This document shows positions 7,313 to 13,623 of a stretch of 13,623 nucleotides of DNA, piece by piece; within the stretch, counting starts at the first letter, position 1; the number at the start of each line of letters is the position of its first letter. The position numbers were made by a program, and so were the translations under genes. The notes under the pieces were generated by a model. That model was not told the DNA's origin. It ran no database searches and saw nothing but the letters and a program-made list of their open reading frames with translations. This DNA comes from JBGCEZ01 sp045106735. Lineage in GTDB: Bacteria; Planctomycetota; Phycisphaerae; Phycisphaerales; SM1A02. Location: NCBI GenBank assembly GCA_045106735.1, contig JBGCEZ010000053.1, positions 1 through 13,623 of the forward strand. The letters are read 5' to 3'.

Positions 7313-7444
7313 AGCCCTGCCGCCAGCCCGCCATCGGCCGGACCTCCTGCCTCCTCGCGGTCCTTCAGCCGGCCTCCGGCGGCTCCACCCCGCCGGCCTC
7401 CCCCCGCCTCCCGTTCCACCCCGTCACCAACTCGAAAGCGATCC

Positions 7445-8071
7445 GTGACCGACGCTTCCCCGCCAACCCGTCTCCTGGAGGCCGCCTCCCGCGGCGAGTC
7501 CCAGGCCGCCGCTGACCTGCTTCCGCTCGTCTACGACGAGCTGCGCGGCCTGGCCGCGGCGTACTTCCGGAACGAACGCAATGACCACACGCTCGAACCC
7601 ACCGCCCTGGTTCATGAGGCCTACGTGCGGATGATCGATGTGTCGGACGTCACATGGCGAAGCCGCGGGCAATTCTTCGTGATCGCCGCCAAAGCCATGC
7701 GCAATGTGCTGGTCGATCACGCCCGGTCGCGCGGACGCATCAAGCGCGGCGGTGACCGGCACCGCGTCACGATCTCGGCGATTGATGCGGCGGCCGCCGG
7801 CGGAGTACCTCCAGAGGACCCTGTTGATCTGGAGGCTCTGGACCGCGCTCTTGTTCGGCTGGCCGAGCTCGACGAACGCAAGGCACAGTTGGTGGAACTC
7901 CGGTTCTTCGCCGGGCTCGACGAGCGTGTCGCGGCCGATGTACTCGGGATGGCCAGATCCACGGCTTCTGAACACTGGCGCATGGCCCGGGCGTGGCTCC
8001 ACAGCGAGCTCCGGGACGATGAGTCCGCGCCCCCGACGAGTGAAGATGCCCCCGAAGGTGGCCGCCCATGA
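7445..8071 (+). CDS. ECF sigma factor, planctomycete type (TIGR02999-like)
   Basis: This 208-residue RNA polymerase sigma factor starts with GTG at 7445. No strong ribosome site precedes it, but the family N-terminus (short tail, then RLLEAASRGESQAAADLLPLVYDELRGLAA) fits this start. Region 2 carries the subfamily block HTLEPTALVHEAY (residues 48-60) and the stretch SRGQFFVIAAKAMRNVLVDHAR. Region 4 (about 137-190) has the helix-turn-helix ERVAADVLGMARSTASEHWRMARAWL. Members of this group usually sit next to Ser/Thr kinases and are thought to be controlled by them. Here the stop overlaps the kinase start as ATGA (8068-8071), implying translational coupling. Its target promoters are not known. 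No anti-sigma factor gene is visible. Confidence 0.94.
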   Translation: MTDASPPTRLLEAASRGESQAAADLLPLVYDELRGLAAAYFRNERNDHTLEPTALVHEAYVRMIDVSDVTWRSRGQFFVIAAKAMRNVLVDHARSRGRIKRGGDRHRVTISAIDAAAAGGVPPEDPVDLEALDRALVRLAELDERKAQLVELRFFAGLDERVAADVLGMARSTASEHWRMARAWLHSELRDDESAPPTSEDAPEGGRP

Positions 8072-10734
8072 CGGGGAATCACTTCGAACAATTGGACGAG
8101 CTGTTTCGCGGCGCACTCCGCGTGCCGGAAGATGAACGCACGGCCTGGCTCGAGCGAGCCTGCGAGGGTGACGAGCGGCTGAAGGCGCAGGTCGCCGCCC
8201 TGCTGGCCGAGGATCAGCGGGCGGCGGGCGCGCTCGATGCCCCGGTGCTCGGCGGCGACGACTCTCCCGTGCTGCGGGCGGCTGATGTTGCCCAAGGCGT
8301 CGGCCAAGACGCGGAGCGGGCCGGCGGGCGCATCGGCCCCTACCGGCTGCTTGAGCGGCTCGGCGAAGGCGGATTCGGCGTTGTGTGGATGGCCGAGCAA
8401 TCCCAGCCGGTGGTCCGGCGGGTGGCGTTGAAAGTCATCAAGCTGGGGATGGACACACGGCAAGTCATCGCCCGGTTCGAGGCCGAGCGACAGGCGTTGG
8501 CGATGATGGATCACCCGCACATCGCCACCGCCCTGGATGCGGGGGCGACCGAGAACGGACGTCCCTACTTCGTGATGGAGTTGAGTGCGGGCACGGCGAT
8601 CACCGACTACTGCCGGGACCATGGACTCACCGTGCCGGAGCGGCTCAACCTCTTTGGTCAGGTGTGCCGGGCGATCGAGCACGCACACCAGAAGGGCGTC
8701 GTCCACCGCGACGTCAAGCCCGGCAATGTGCTCGTCGAAACGCGTGACGGCCGCCCGTTTGCCCGGGTGATCGATTTCGGCATCGCCAAGGCGACGGAAG
8801 CCCGGCTGACCGAGCGCACGTACTTCACCGAACATCGGCAGATGATCGGCACGCCCGAATACATGAGTCCGGAGCAGGCCGAGGGGCTCCCGGACGTGGA
8901 CACGCGGACCGACGTCTACGGTCTTGGCGTGCTGCTCTACGAGCTGCTCACCGGGTCCACGCCGCACGACGCGGCCGAGCTCCGGGCTGCCGGTTGGGCG
9001 GGCATCGCGCGGATGATCCGCGAGGTGACGCCGCCGGCGCCGAGCACGCGGCGAACGCGCGCCGGAGGTCCGAAGTCTGGCGGCCTGGCCGCCGACGGTC
9101 ACCCCGCCCCGCGTCGCGGCGAGCTGGACTGGATCGTGATGAAGGCGATCGCGATCGAACGCTCGCGTCGGTACCAGTCGGCGGGCGCATTGGCCGAGGA
9201 CGTGGGTGCGTTCCTGGACGGTCGTCCCGTGGCCGCTGCCCCGCCGAGCCGAACCTACCGCGTCCGCACGTTTGTCCGCCGGAACCGGGGGCTCGTCGCC
9301 GCCACGTCGATCCTTGCGGCCACGCTGCTCGTCGGCATCGCTGGCACCACGTGGGGCCTTCTGCGGGCCCGCGACGCGGCGGCGGAAGCGTCGCAACGCG
9401 TGAAGGAGCTGGACCTGGTGGCCAGCTTCCAGTCGACTCGCCTCGTTGACGTCGATCCGCAGGTCTTCGGCGCCCGCATTCTTGAGGACGTGGTGGGTCG
9501 ACTGCCGGACGAATCGCGGGACATGGTCGCCGCCGCGCTCGCCGACGTCGCCTTCACCGATGTCGCGCTCGGCTCACTGGAAGCCGACATCCTGCAGCCG
9601 GCCGTGTCGGCGGCCCGCGAAGAGTTCGACGACCAACCGCTCGTGCGGGCCAGAATCCTCCAGTCGATCGCGTACACCGCCGTTGACCTGGGACTTCTTG
9701 ATCTTGCCGAGTCTCCGCAGGTCGAAGCGTTGGACGTGCGCCGGGAGATCCTGGGAGAGGAAGATCCGGCGACCCTGGAGAGCCTCCGGGCGATGGTGGT
9801 TCTCGGGCTCGAGCAGGAGCAGATCGTCGAAGTGGAGCCTTTGGCCCAGCGTTCGGTGGAACTCCATCGCCGCGTCATGGGGGTGGCCGAAGAGACGGCG
9901 GAAGCCATCGGCGCCCTCGGTGCGGTGCTCCACGGCCTGCGTCGGATGGAAGATGCGTTGGCGCTCCTGGTGGAAGCCCACGAGCTGTCGACCGCCTTGA
10001 ACGGACCGGACGACCCCGCCACCATGACGAGCCTGAGCAACATCGGCACGTTGCAACGCGCGCTGGGCAAGACCGACGAAGCGGAGTCAACGTTCCGGAC
10101 GTTGCTTGAGCAGCGTCGTCGCATCCTGGGCCCCGACGACTCGGCCACGCTCGCGACCACCGTCAACCTCGCCCGAATTCTTCGGCTCCGTGGCGACAAC
10201 GCGGGGGCCGAGCCGCTCTACCTGGCCACGGTCGAGGGGCACCGGCGGATTCACGGCGACGACCATCCGCGCACCCTCCACAGCATGGGGAACCTCGGCG
10301 TCTTCTACCATTCCACCGGGCGGCCGGATCAGGCAGAGCCTGTTCTCCGCGAGGTGGTCGAGAAACTTGCCCAGCAGCTCGGGCCCGACGCCCGCACGAC
10401 CCTGAGTTTCTCAGTCCAACTTGGGCAGACGTTGGTGCGTCTCGGCCGACTGGACGAAGCGCGTGAGGTTCTCACCGCCACGCGGCAGCGGGCGACCGAT
10501 GCCCACGGAGCAGGAAGTCGCTCGGCGATTCGCGCGGAACTCAACCTTGGCTTCGCCGACTTCAAGGGCGGCGACCGCGCGGGGGCGATCGCCCGGCTGA
10601 CGGCCCTCCGGGCTCGGTCCGCTGAACTGATGGGCGAGGATTCGCTCTACACCCAGGAAGTCGATGGCTTGATTGCGACGATTCAGGCCGAAGCGGCCGA
10701 CGCGGCCGACGCCGCCGATCCGGCGGACCCGTGA
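8068..10734 (+). CDS. Membrane Ser/Thr protein kinase with C-terminal TPR repeats
   Basis: This 888-residue kinase is translationally coupled to the sigma factor by an ATGA overlap. An N-terminal segment (FEQLDELFRGAL...LKAQVAALLAEDQ) common in planctomycete kinases precedes the kinase domain (about 92-375). The Hanks motifs are intact: glycine loop GEGGFGVVW (99-107), Lys122 in VALK, catalytic Asp215 in HRDVKPGN, Asp236 in DFGIAK, and GTPEYMSPEQ (261-270). After RRYQSAGALAEDVGAFL comes one transmembrane helix (about 408-431), so the kinase faces the cytoplasm and the rest should lie outside. Kinesin-light-chain-like TPRs of about 42 residues (roughly 565-880) follow, for example DPATMTSLSNIGTLQRALGK. 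The protein ends in an Ala/Asp/Pro repeat. It likely senses a signal through the TPR part and acts on the partner sigma factor; that link is inferred from gene order. Confidence 0.95.
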   Translation: MTGNHFEQLDELFRGALRVPEDERTAWLERACEGDERLKAQVAALLAEDQRAAGALDAPVLGGDDSPVLRAADVAQGVGQDAERAGGRIGPYRLLERLGEGGFGVVWMAEQSQPVVRRVALKVIKLGMDTRQVIARFEAERQALAMMDHPHIATALDAGATENGRPYFVMELSAGTAITDYCRDHGLTVPERLNLFGQVCRAIEHAHQKGVVHRDVKPGNVLVETRDGRPFARVIDFGIAKATEARLTERTYFTEHRQMIGTPEYMSPEQAEGLPDVDTRTDVYGLGVLLYELLTGSTPHDAAELRAAGWAGIARMIREVTPPAPSTRRTRAGGPKSGGLAADGHPAPRRGELDWIVMKAIAIERSRRYQSAGALAEDVGAFLDGRPVAAAPPSRTYRVRTFVRRNRGLVAATSILAATLLVGIAGTTWGLLRARDAAAEASQRVKELDLVASFQSTRLVDVDPQVFGARILEDVVGRLPDESRDMVAAALADVAFTDVALGSLEADILQPAVSAAREEFDDQPLVRARILQSIAYTAVDLGLLDLAESPQVEALDVRREILGEEDPATLESLRAMVVLGLEQEQIVEVEPLAQRSVELHRRVMGVAEETAEAIGALGAVLHGLRRMEDALALLVEAHELSTALNGPDDPATMTSLSNIGTLQRALGKTDEAESTFRTLLEQRRRILGPDDSATLATTVNLARILRLRGDNAGAEPLYLATVEGHRRIHGDDHPRTLHSMGNLGVFYHSTGRPDQAEPVLREVVEKLAQQLGPDARTTLSFSVQLGQTLVRLGRLDEAREVLTATRQRATDAHGAGSRSAIRAELNLGFADFKGGDRAGAIARLTALRARSAELMGEDSLYTQEVDGLIATIQAEAADAADAADPADP

Positions 10735-10844
10735 TCGAGGGCCGAGCGGATCCCGTGCGATCGGCGGAGCTCGATTGGGTGTGCGAGCGATTCGAACGAC
10801 TGCCAGCCGTCGTTGTCGTCCGACCGACGCAGGATGGCCGGTGA
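10731..10844 (+). CDS. Possible 37-residue small protein overlapping the kinase stop
   Basis: A GTG at 10731 overlaps the kinase stop as GTGA, and the frame stays open for 37 codons to TGA at 10842-10844. Base use by codon position (about 84%, 49% and 73% GC at positions 1, 2 and 3) resembles that of real genes here. No homologue was recognised. The peptide has an acidic/basic first half (AELDWVCERFERL) and a short hydrophobic run (PAVVVV). The ribosome site could only be inside the kinase end, so translation would depend on coupling. It may also be a chance ORF. Confidence 0.3.
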   Translation: MIEGRADPVRSAELDWVCERFERLPAVVVVRPTQDGR

Positions 10845-10885
10845 GAGGCTCGCGGTGGGGAACGTCAGGTGGCGATCCGCGCACG

Positions 10886-10933
10886 AAAAACGGCCCGCGC
10901 CGCATGGGTCCGAGGCTCGAAAGCCGCGGGCCC
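10886..10933 (-). terminator. Intrinsic terminator of the TlpA-like gene, possibly bidirectional
   Basis: GGCCCGCG (10892-10899) and CGCGGGCC (10925-10932) form a perfect 8-bp stem. On the minus strand it is followed by G and five Ts (complement of 10886-10890). A small inner hairpin, GGCT-CGAA-AGCC (10914-10925), sits in the loop and partly competes with the outer stem. It lies 37-84 bases past the TlpA-like stop, in the convergent gap with the kinase operon. The plus strand lacks a T-run. Confidence 0.75.
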
Positions 10934-10969
10934 ACGGGCGGGGCCGTCCTGTGATTTCGCGCGTGGCGA

Positions 10970-11470
10970 TCAGCCGTCGGAGGCAGATCGGGCCATGGCG
11001 ATGAGGCGATCCCGGGCCGCATCGGTCAGCTGACCGTTGTGGCGTCCAACGATCGATCCATCCGGTCCCACCACGATGAAGGCGGGGATCCCCGTCACCC
11101 CGAAGGAAGACGCGATGTCCGAACCGTCGGCGACGGTCGGAAACGTGTATCCGTTGGAGGCGAGGTACTCGGCGGGGTTCTCACGGTCACTGATGTGCAC
11201 CGCGAGCAGATCGACGTTCGGATCATCGACAAACGTGTCGTGCAGAACCTGCACGTTGGGCGAAGACGCCTTGCACGGCGGTCACCAAACCGCCCAGAAG
11301 TCGAGGATTGCGACGCGGCCTTCGAAAGCCGCCGTGCTGACCGTGTCGCCGCCGATCGTGGTGGCGGAGAACTCCGGCATCACGTTGACCGACGCCTGCT
11401 CCGGCGCGGTGGAGGCGCAGCCCAGCAGGGACGCGCCAACAACAAGGGAAAGGACTGTGGTACGAATCAT
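10970..11470 (-). CDS. Thioredoxin/TlpA-like lipoprotein, predicted selenoprotein (U-P-P-C active site)
   Basis: The reading frame runs from the ATG at 11470 to TGA at 10972-10970 with one in-frame TGA at 11284-11282, giving 166 residues if that codon is selenocysteine. The N-terminus is a lipoprotein signal (SLLGC, Cys18). The fold is thioredoxin/AhpC-TSA: MPEFSATTIGGDTVSTAAFEG, then AILDFWAVW-U63-P-P-C66-K, then the cis-Pro loop VTGIPAFIVVGPDG (Pro129) and GRHNG. The TGA replaces only the first Cys of the CPPC redox motif, and homology continues in the same frame. A SECIS-like hairpin follows at 11255-11239. The GGAG upstream of the ATG is 12 bases away, rather far. A candidate -10 box (TATCAT) lies at 11559-11554. 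The inferred role is an envelope thiol-disulfide or peroxide-linked oxidoreductase. The alternative is a gene broken by a Cys-to-stop change. Confidence 0.85.
11239..11255 (-). promoter_or_regulatory. Candidate bacterial SECIS element
   Basis: On the minus strand CGTGCAGGTTCTGCACG forms a perfect 7-bp stem with loop GUU, or a 6-bp stem with loop GGUUC. It begins 26 bases after the in-frame UGA, within the spacing reported for bacterial SECIS elements. The guanines at the start of the apical loop are the known SelB-recognised feature. The core UGCAGGUUCUGCA differs by one inserted U from UGCAGGUCUGCA in E. coli fdhF as I recall it. It lies in codons 72-78 of the TlpA-like gene. An alternative pairing of AACGTG with CACGTT (offsets 25-30 and 45-50) could compete. 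Confidence 0.75.
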
Positions 11471-11482
11471 GTGTTCGTCCGG

Positions 11483-11510
11483 CTCCGGTTGGGGGTTCGG
11501 GGACCTCAGA
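11483..11510 (-). promoter_or_regulatory. Leader of the TlpA-like gene: motif TCTGAGGTCCC joined to the ribosome-site module
   Basis: Read on the minus strand, TCTGAGGTCCC (11510-11500) runs directly into CCGAACCCCCAACCGGAG (11500-11483). Both parts recur upstream of the beta-helix gene, but there they are separated by about 90 bases. Here they lie within 40 bases of the ATG, so they would be in the mRNA leader if the candidate -10 at 11559-11554 is real. Confidence 0.4.
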
Positions 11511-11553
11511 TCCGCGCCGATCGCGCTCGCGACCGAGCGGACATCACGCCAGG

Positions 11554-11559
11554 ATGATA
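11554..11559 (-). promoter_or_regulatory. Candidate -10 box for the TlpA-like gene
   Basis: TATCAT on the minus strand matches five of six -10 positions and equals the box proposed for the sigma/kinase operon. No good -35 is present 16-18 bases upstream. Transcription would start about 77 bases before the ATG. This is weak evidence in GC-rich DNA. Confidence 0.25.
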
Positions 11560-11644
11560 CGTGCTTCGTGGCGACCGGGACTTTGGGCCCGCTCCATGGG
11601 CGGCCGACTTGGCCCTGAAAGCCGACGCAACACCGACCGCGTCC

Positions 11645-11667
11645 ACGGCCCGTGGTCCTCCGGCCGT
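11645..11667. repeat. Inverted repeat ACGGCC/GGCCGT in the gap before the TlpA-like gene
   Basis: ACGGCC (11645-11650) and GGCCGT (11662-11667) can form a 6-bp stem with an 11-base loop. It lies about 50-70 bases past the stop of the DUF4097-like gene. There is no T-run, so it is only a weak terminator candidate. The remaining 245-bp gap shows no gene that can be supported. Confidence 0.3.
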
Positions 11668-11715
11668 CTTCCGACCGTCCCCTGGCAGTGCGCCCAGCGC
11701 AATCCCGTCAGCCCG

Positions 11716-12303
11716 TCAGCCGCCCCCGATCCCTGGCGTGCATTCAACGCCATTGACCCAGACGCGGCCCGCGCCGGATCGTGCCGCGATCTTGCCCGCC
11801 GCTGTGACGCGGACATCGCCGATCTCGCTTTCCACGTCGACCGATCCCGCGACATCCCGCACGGTGACCGTGGCGGCGTCGGTCCGAACGTTCAGCGCCA
11901 TGCGGACCGGGAGAACGATGCGCCAGTCCGTCGCAGGATCGGCCGGCAACGCCGCGGCGGTGAGCAGCACGGTGCGTTCGTCCGTCCATCGCAGTGATGG
12001 CGCGGGCGCATCGATGCTCGCGCGAGCTTCGGCTCGGCCTCGACCCTCCCCCTGCCGAATGGCGTGAACCCGGACGGAATCGGCCGAAGCGTCGCCCTCG
12101 ATGACGATGTCGCCGCTGACGCCGCGCACCAGGAACATGGTGCCCGACCAGTCGCCGGTGGACGGGCGAGCGGACACGGTGTGTTCGACGGTTTCGTGGA
12201 TGGTCGAGGAGATGGGACGACCGTTCGGCCACTGCCAGGCCCCGAGGCCGGACGCTCCGGCGAGCACGAGGCAGATCATGCCGAGGACGGGGCGGCGAGG
12301 CAT
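11716..12303 (-). CDS. Exported DUF4097-like beta-solenoid protein
   Basis: This 195-residue protein starts at the ATG at 12303, with GGAG eight bases upstream. A longer open frame upstream is rejected because it would bury the signal sequence. The first 25 residues (MPRRPVLGMICLVLAGASGLGAW) are a signal peptide or membrane anchor without a lipobox. The rest is made of short beta-strand repeats with alternating V, I and polar residues, such as RGVSGDIVIEGDASADSVRVHA, MALNVRTDAATVTVRDVAGSV and VESEIGDVRVTAAGKIAARSGAGRV. This is the look of DUF4097/putative adhesin domains, which form a right-handed solenoid of unknown function. The family call is by pattern and not certain. It lies upstream of the TlpA-like gene on the same strand, but the 245-bp gap suggests separate transcription. 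Confidence 0.75.
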   Translation of the reverse strand: MPRRPVLGMICLVLAGASGLGAWQWPNGRPISSTIHETVEHTVSARPSTGDWSGTMFLVRGVSGDIVIEGDASADSVRVHAIRQGEGRGRAEARASIDAPAPSLRWTDERTVLLTAAALPADPATDWRIVLPVRMALNVRTDAATVTVRDVAGSVDVESEIGDVRVTAAGKIAARSGAGRVWVNGVECTPGIGGG

Positions 12304-12355
12304 GGGGAAGACTCCAGGGTCGACCCCCCGGTGGCCGGCTGAATCAATCGCCCGG

Positions 12356-12366
12356 GGGACCTCTGA
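12356..12366 (-). promoter_or_regulatory. Shared upstream motif TCAGAGGTCCC, copy 3
   Basis: TCAGAGGTCCC reads toward the DUF4097-like gene, 52 bases before its start. It is identical to the copy at 7242-7252 and one base different from that at 11500-11510. It partly overlaps an inverted repeat, CCCCCGG (12325-12331) with CCGGGGG (12352-12358), which could form a hairpin in the leader. Confidence 0.3.
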
Positions 12367-12507
12367 CATTCCGGGAGCCGGCATCCAGATTTCAGTTGGC
12401 CCGATCCTGCCTCCGGGCGGGTAGCGTACGTCGGAGGGTGCGTCCCGCTCGGCGCCGTGTTCCGCGGCCGACACCGCGACGGAGCCCCACCCTTTTGGAG
12501 CCTTCCC

Positions 12508-13398
12508 GTGCCTGATTCCGATTGTGTCCATCGTTCCGTCAACGACCACGCTTCGGCCGAGGCCGAGGCCGAGTCCGAGGCCGGCCGGACAGCCGGTTCG
12601 CGTCGACCGTCCGGACCATCACGGCGTGAGCTGCTCACCGGCCTGGCGGCAGCCGGACTCGCCGGGTCCGGCGCGCATCTGGCCAGCGCGTCCCAGCCGC
12701 GCGGCCAGGACGTCGCGCGGTCTCCCATCGGCGAACATTCCGCAGCTCCAACCAGGATCTCGCCGAACGCCACCGTGCTCTTTCAGGGCGATTCGATCAC
12801 CGACGCGGGCCGGCGGCGCGACTCGGCGGCCCCGGCGAATGATCAAACAGCCCTTGGCCGTGGCTACGCGTGGCTGGCCGCCGCCGGACTGTTGGTCGCG
12901 CCGAACGGCGAGACGCGGAAGATCCACAACCGGGGGATCAGCGGCAACAAGGTGCACCAGCTCGCGGCTCGCTGGGACGCGGACTGCCTCTCAATCAAGC
13001 CGGACGTCTTGAGCATCCTGATCGGCGTCAACGACATCTGGCACGCGCGGAACGGAAACTACGACGGCACCGTTGAAGTCTACGAACGCGACTACGACGC
13101 CCTGCTCACCCGGACCCGCGCTGCCCTGCCGGATGTCCGCCTCGTGATCTGCGAACCGTTCGTCCTGCGTTGCGGCGCCGTCAACGACTCATGGTTCCCG
13201 GAGTTCGACACGTATCGGGCCGCGGCCCGCCGCGTCGCCACCGAGCACCAGGCGGTCTGGGTCCCCTTCCACAGCATGTTCGAGTCGGCCTCGCGCGTCG
13301 CGCCGCCGCAGCACTGGGCCGGCGACGGCGTGCATCCGTCGGCCGACGGCGCGGCGCTCATGGCCCAGGCGTGGCTGCGGGCGGTCGGCGGCGGGTAA
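12508..13398 (+). CDS. SGNH/GDSL hydrolase with Tat signal
   Basis: This 296-residue esterase/lipase-type hydrolase starts with GTG at 12508, with GGAG seven bases upstream. An in-frame ATG at 12457 is less well supported. A long acidic n-region with Glu-Ala repeats precedes a twin-arginine signal (SRRELLTGLAAAGLAGSGAHLASA), so it should be exported folded. The four SGNH blocks are present: nucleophile Ser96 in FQGDSITD, Gly146 in NRGISGNK, Asn175 in IGVNDIW, and Asp273/His276 in GDGVHPS. Relatives include acyl esterases, rhamnogalacturonan acetylesterases and other carbohydrate esterases; the substrate cannot be told from sequence. It is divergent from the DUF4097-like gene and followed 46 bp on by a small gene on the same strand. 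Confidence 0.93.
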   Translation: MPDSDCVHRSVNDHASAEAEAESEAGRTAGSRRPSGPSRRELLTGLAAAGLAGSGAHLASASQPRGQDVARSPIGEHSAAPTRISPNATVLFQGDSITDAGRRRDSAAPANDQTALGRGYAWLAAAGLLVAPNGETRKIHNRGISGNKVHQLAARWDADCLSIKPDVLSILIGVNDIWHARNGNYDGTVEVYERDYDALLTRTRAALPDVRLVICEPFVLRCGAVNDSWFPEFDTYRAAARRVATEHQAVWVPFHSMFESASRVAPPQHWAGDGVHPSADGAALMAQAWLRAVGGG

Positions 13399-13444
13399 GA
13401 TTGGACCGTCGCCACGTTCGATTGACGTCACCGGGAGTTCAACA

Positions 13445-13623
13445 GTGTTCAGAGACATCATCCAAGACGCACGCCTTTCACAGACGAACGAGCGGGTCCG
13501 GATCGCCGGAGATCGGGCGGACGACGCAACAAGCGAAGTCCGGCGCCTGCGGCGCGACGTTGACCGCCTGTCCTTGGCGTGCTTGGCCATGTGGCAGATC
13601 GTCAGTGCCAACACCAACATGAC
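13445..13623 (+). CDS. Small coiled-coil protein, C-terminus outside the window
   Basis: A GTG at 13445, with GGGAG seven bases upstream, opens a frame that runs to the window end (59 codons, no stop). The visible part is charged and helical, with a heptad-like stretch (RIAGDRADDATSEVRRLRRD) followed by RLSLACLAMWQIV. The block RLSLAC.AMW resembles small planctomycete proteins of unknown function that have such a helix and often a C-terminal zinc-ribbon-like CxxC part. That memory-based match is weak, and the C-terminal part cannot be seen. No function is proposed. Confidence 0.65.
   Translation, partial: MFRDIIQDARLSQTNERVRIAGDRADDATSEVRRLRRDVDRLSLACLAMWQIVSANTNM

Larger units (their letters stand above)
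7127..7444. other. Divergent regulatory region, no gene
   Basis: This 318-bp gap lies between the beta-helix gene (-) and the sigma-factor gene (+). It holds the beta-helix leader motif (7137-7153), an 11-bp motif shared with two other leaders (7242-7252), a candidate plus-strand promoter (7261-7288) and an inverted repeat (7295-7312). The stretch from about 7313 to 7444 is C-rich on the plus strand, and no convincing gene was seen in it. The ORFs that cross the region are extensions of flanking frames. Confidence 0.6.

Noticed and set aside
7717..9396. 559-codon minus-strand ORF opposite the sigma factor and kinase
   Set aside because: Low-complexity Arg-rich translation without motifs, while the plus strand has full Hanks motifs.
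11282..11284. TGA as a simple nonsense mutation making the TlpA-like gene a pseudogene
   Set aside because: Not excluded, but less likely. The TGA replaces exactly the redox Cys, the frame is otherwise intact, and a SECIS-like hairpin follows.
11282..11284. TGA read as Trp by an altered genetic code
   Set aside because: Other genes in the window end in TGA and use TGG for Trp, and the position calls for Cys or Sec.
11544..11855. 103-codon minus-strand ORF between the DUF4097-like and TlpA-like genes
   Set aside because: It overlaps the end of the DUF4097-like gene in another frame, has no ribosome site or motif, and is compositionally a shadow.
12304..12549. N-terminal extension of the DUF4097-like protein to an ATG at 12549
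   Set aside because: It would place the signal sequence about 80 residues inside the protein. The ATG at 12303 has a proper GGAG.
1..13623. CRISPR array, tRNA, rRNA, insertion sequence or phage genes
   Set aside because: No spaced direct repeats, cloverleaf, transposase or integrase motifs were seen. The only direct tandem array is the 49-bp repeat without unique spacers.

Overview
The window looks like a piece of a high-GC planctomycete chromosome, most likely from the Phycisphaerae or a relative. This is inferred from protein types. A TIGR02999-like ECF sigma factor is translationally coupled to a Ser/Thr kinase with a membrane segment and TPR repeats. A right-handed beta-helix protein ends in a single dockerin/EF-hand-like tail (GDVNGD...DFNDLL). 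There are many exported lipoproteins, and much of the DNA lies in short divergent or convergent units. No tRNA, rRNA, CRISPR array, transposase or phage gene was seen.

Layout. Positions 1-854 (-) hold the 5' part of a beta-propeller (Reg_prop-like) lipoprotein cut by the window start. It is divergent from a lipoprotein oligopeptidase B (999-3161, +), followed by an M24 creatinase/aminopeptidase-P-like exported peptidase (3256-4656, +). A 49-bp tandem repeat fills the convergent gap to a parvulin PPIase (ppiC, 4791-5072, -) and runs over its stop codon. Divergent from ppiC is a small CxxCxxCC cysteine-cluster protein (5271-5540, +). The beta-helix protein (5714-7126, -) is divergent from the ECF sigma/kinase operon (7445-10734, +). 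That operon may end with a 37-codon ORF overlapping the kinase stop. A terminator with a T-run separates it from a convergent thioredoxin/TlpA-like lipoprotein gene (10970-11470, -). Then come a DUF4097-like exported protein (11716-12303, -), a Tat-exported SGNH/GDSL hydrolase (12508-13398, +) and the start of a small coiled-coil protein (13445 to the end, +).

The most notable feature is the TlpA-like gene. It is interrupted by one in-frame TGA exactly where the first cysteine of the CPPC redox motif should be, giving W-U-P-P-C-K. A 7-bp perfect hairpin with GGU in its loop starts 26 nt after the UGA, which is where a bacterial SECIS lies. The best reading is a selenoprotein: an exported thioredoxin-fold lipoprotein with a U-P-P-C active site. 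A standard gene caller would split or truncate it. Elsewhere in the window TGA is a normal stop and TGG encodes Trp, so a general code change is unlikely.

Most genes encode envelope or exported proteins (peptidases, a redox protein, an esterase, adhesin-like proteins), with the sigma/kinase pair as the signalling unit. Apart from sigma/kinase and possibly OpdB/M24, nothing shows that the genes form one pathway.
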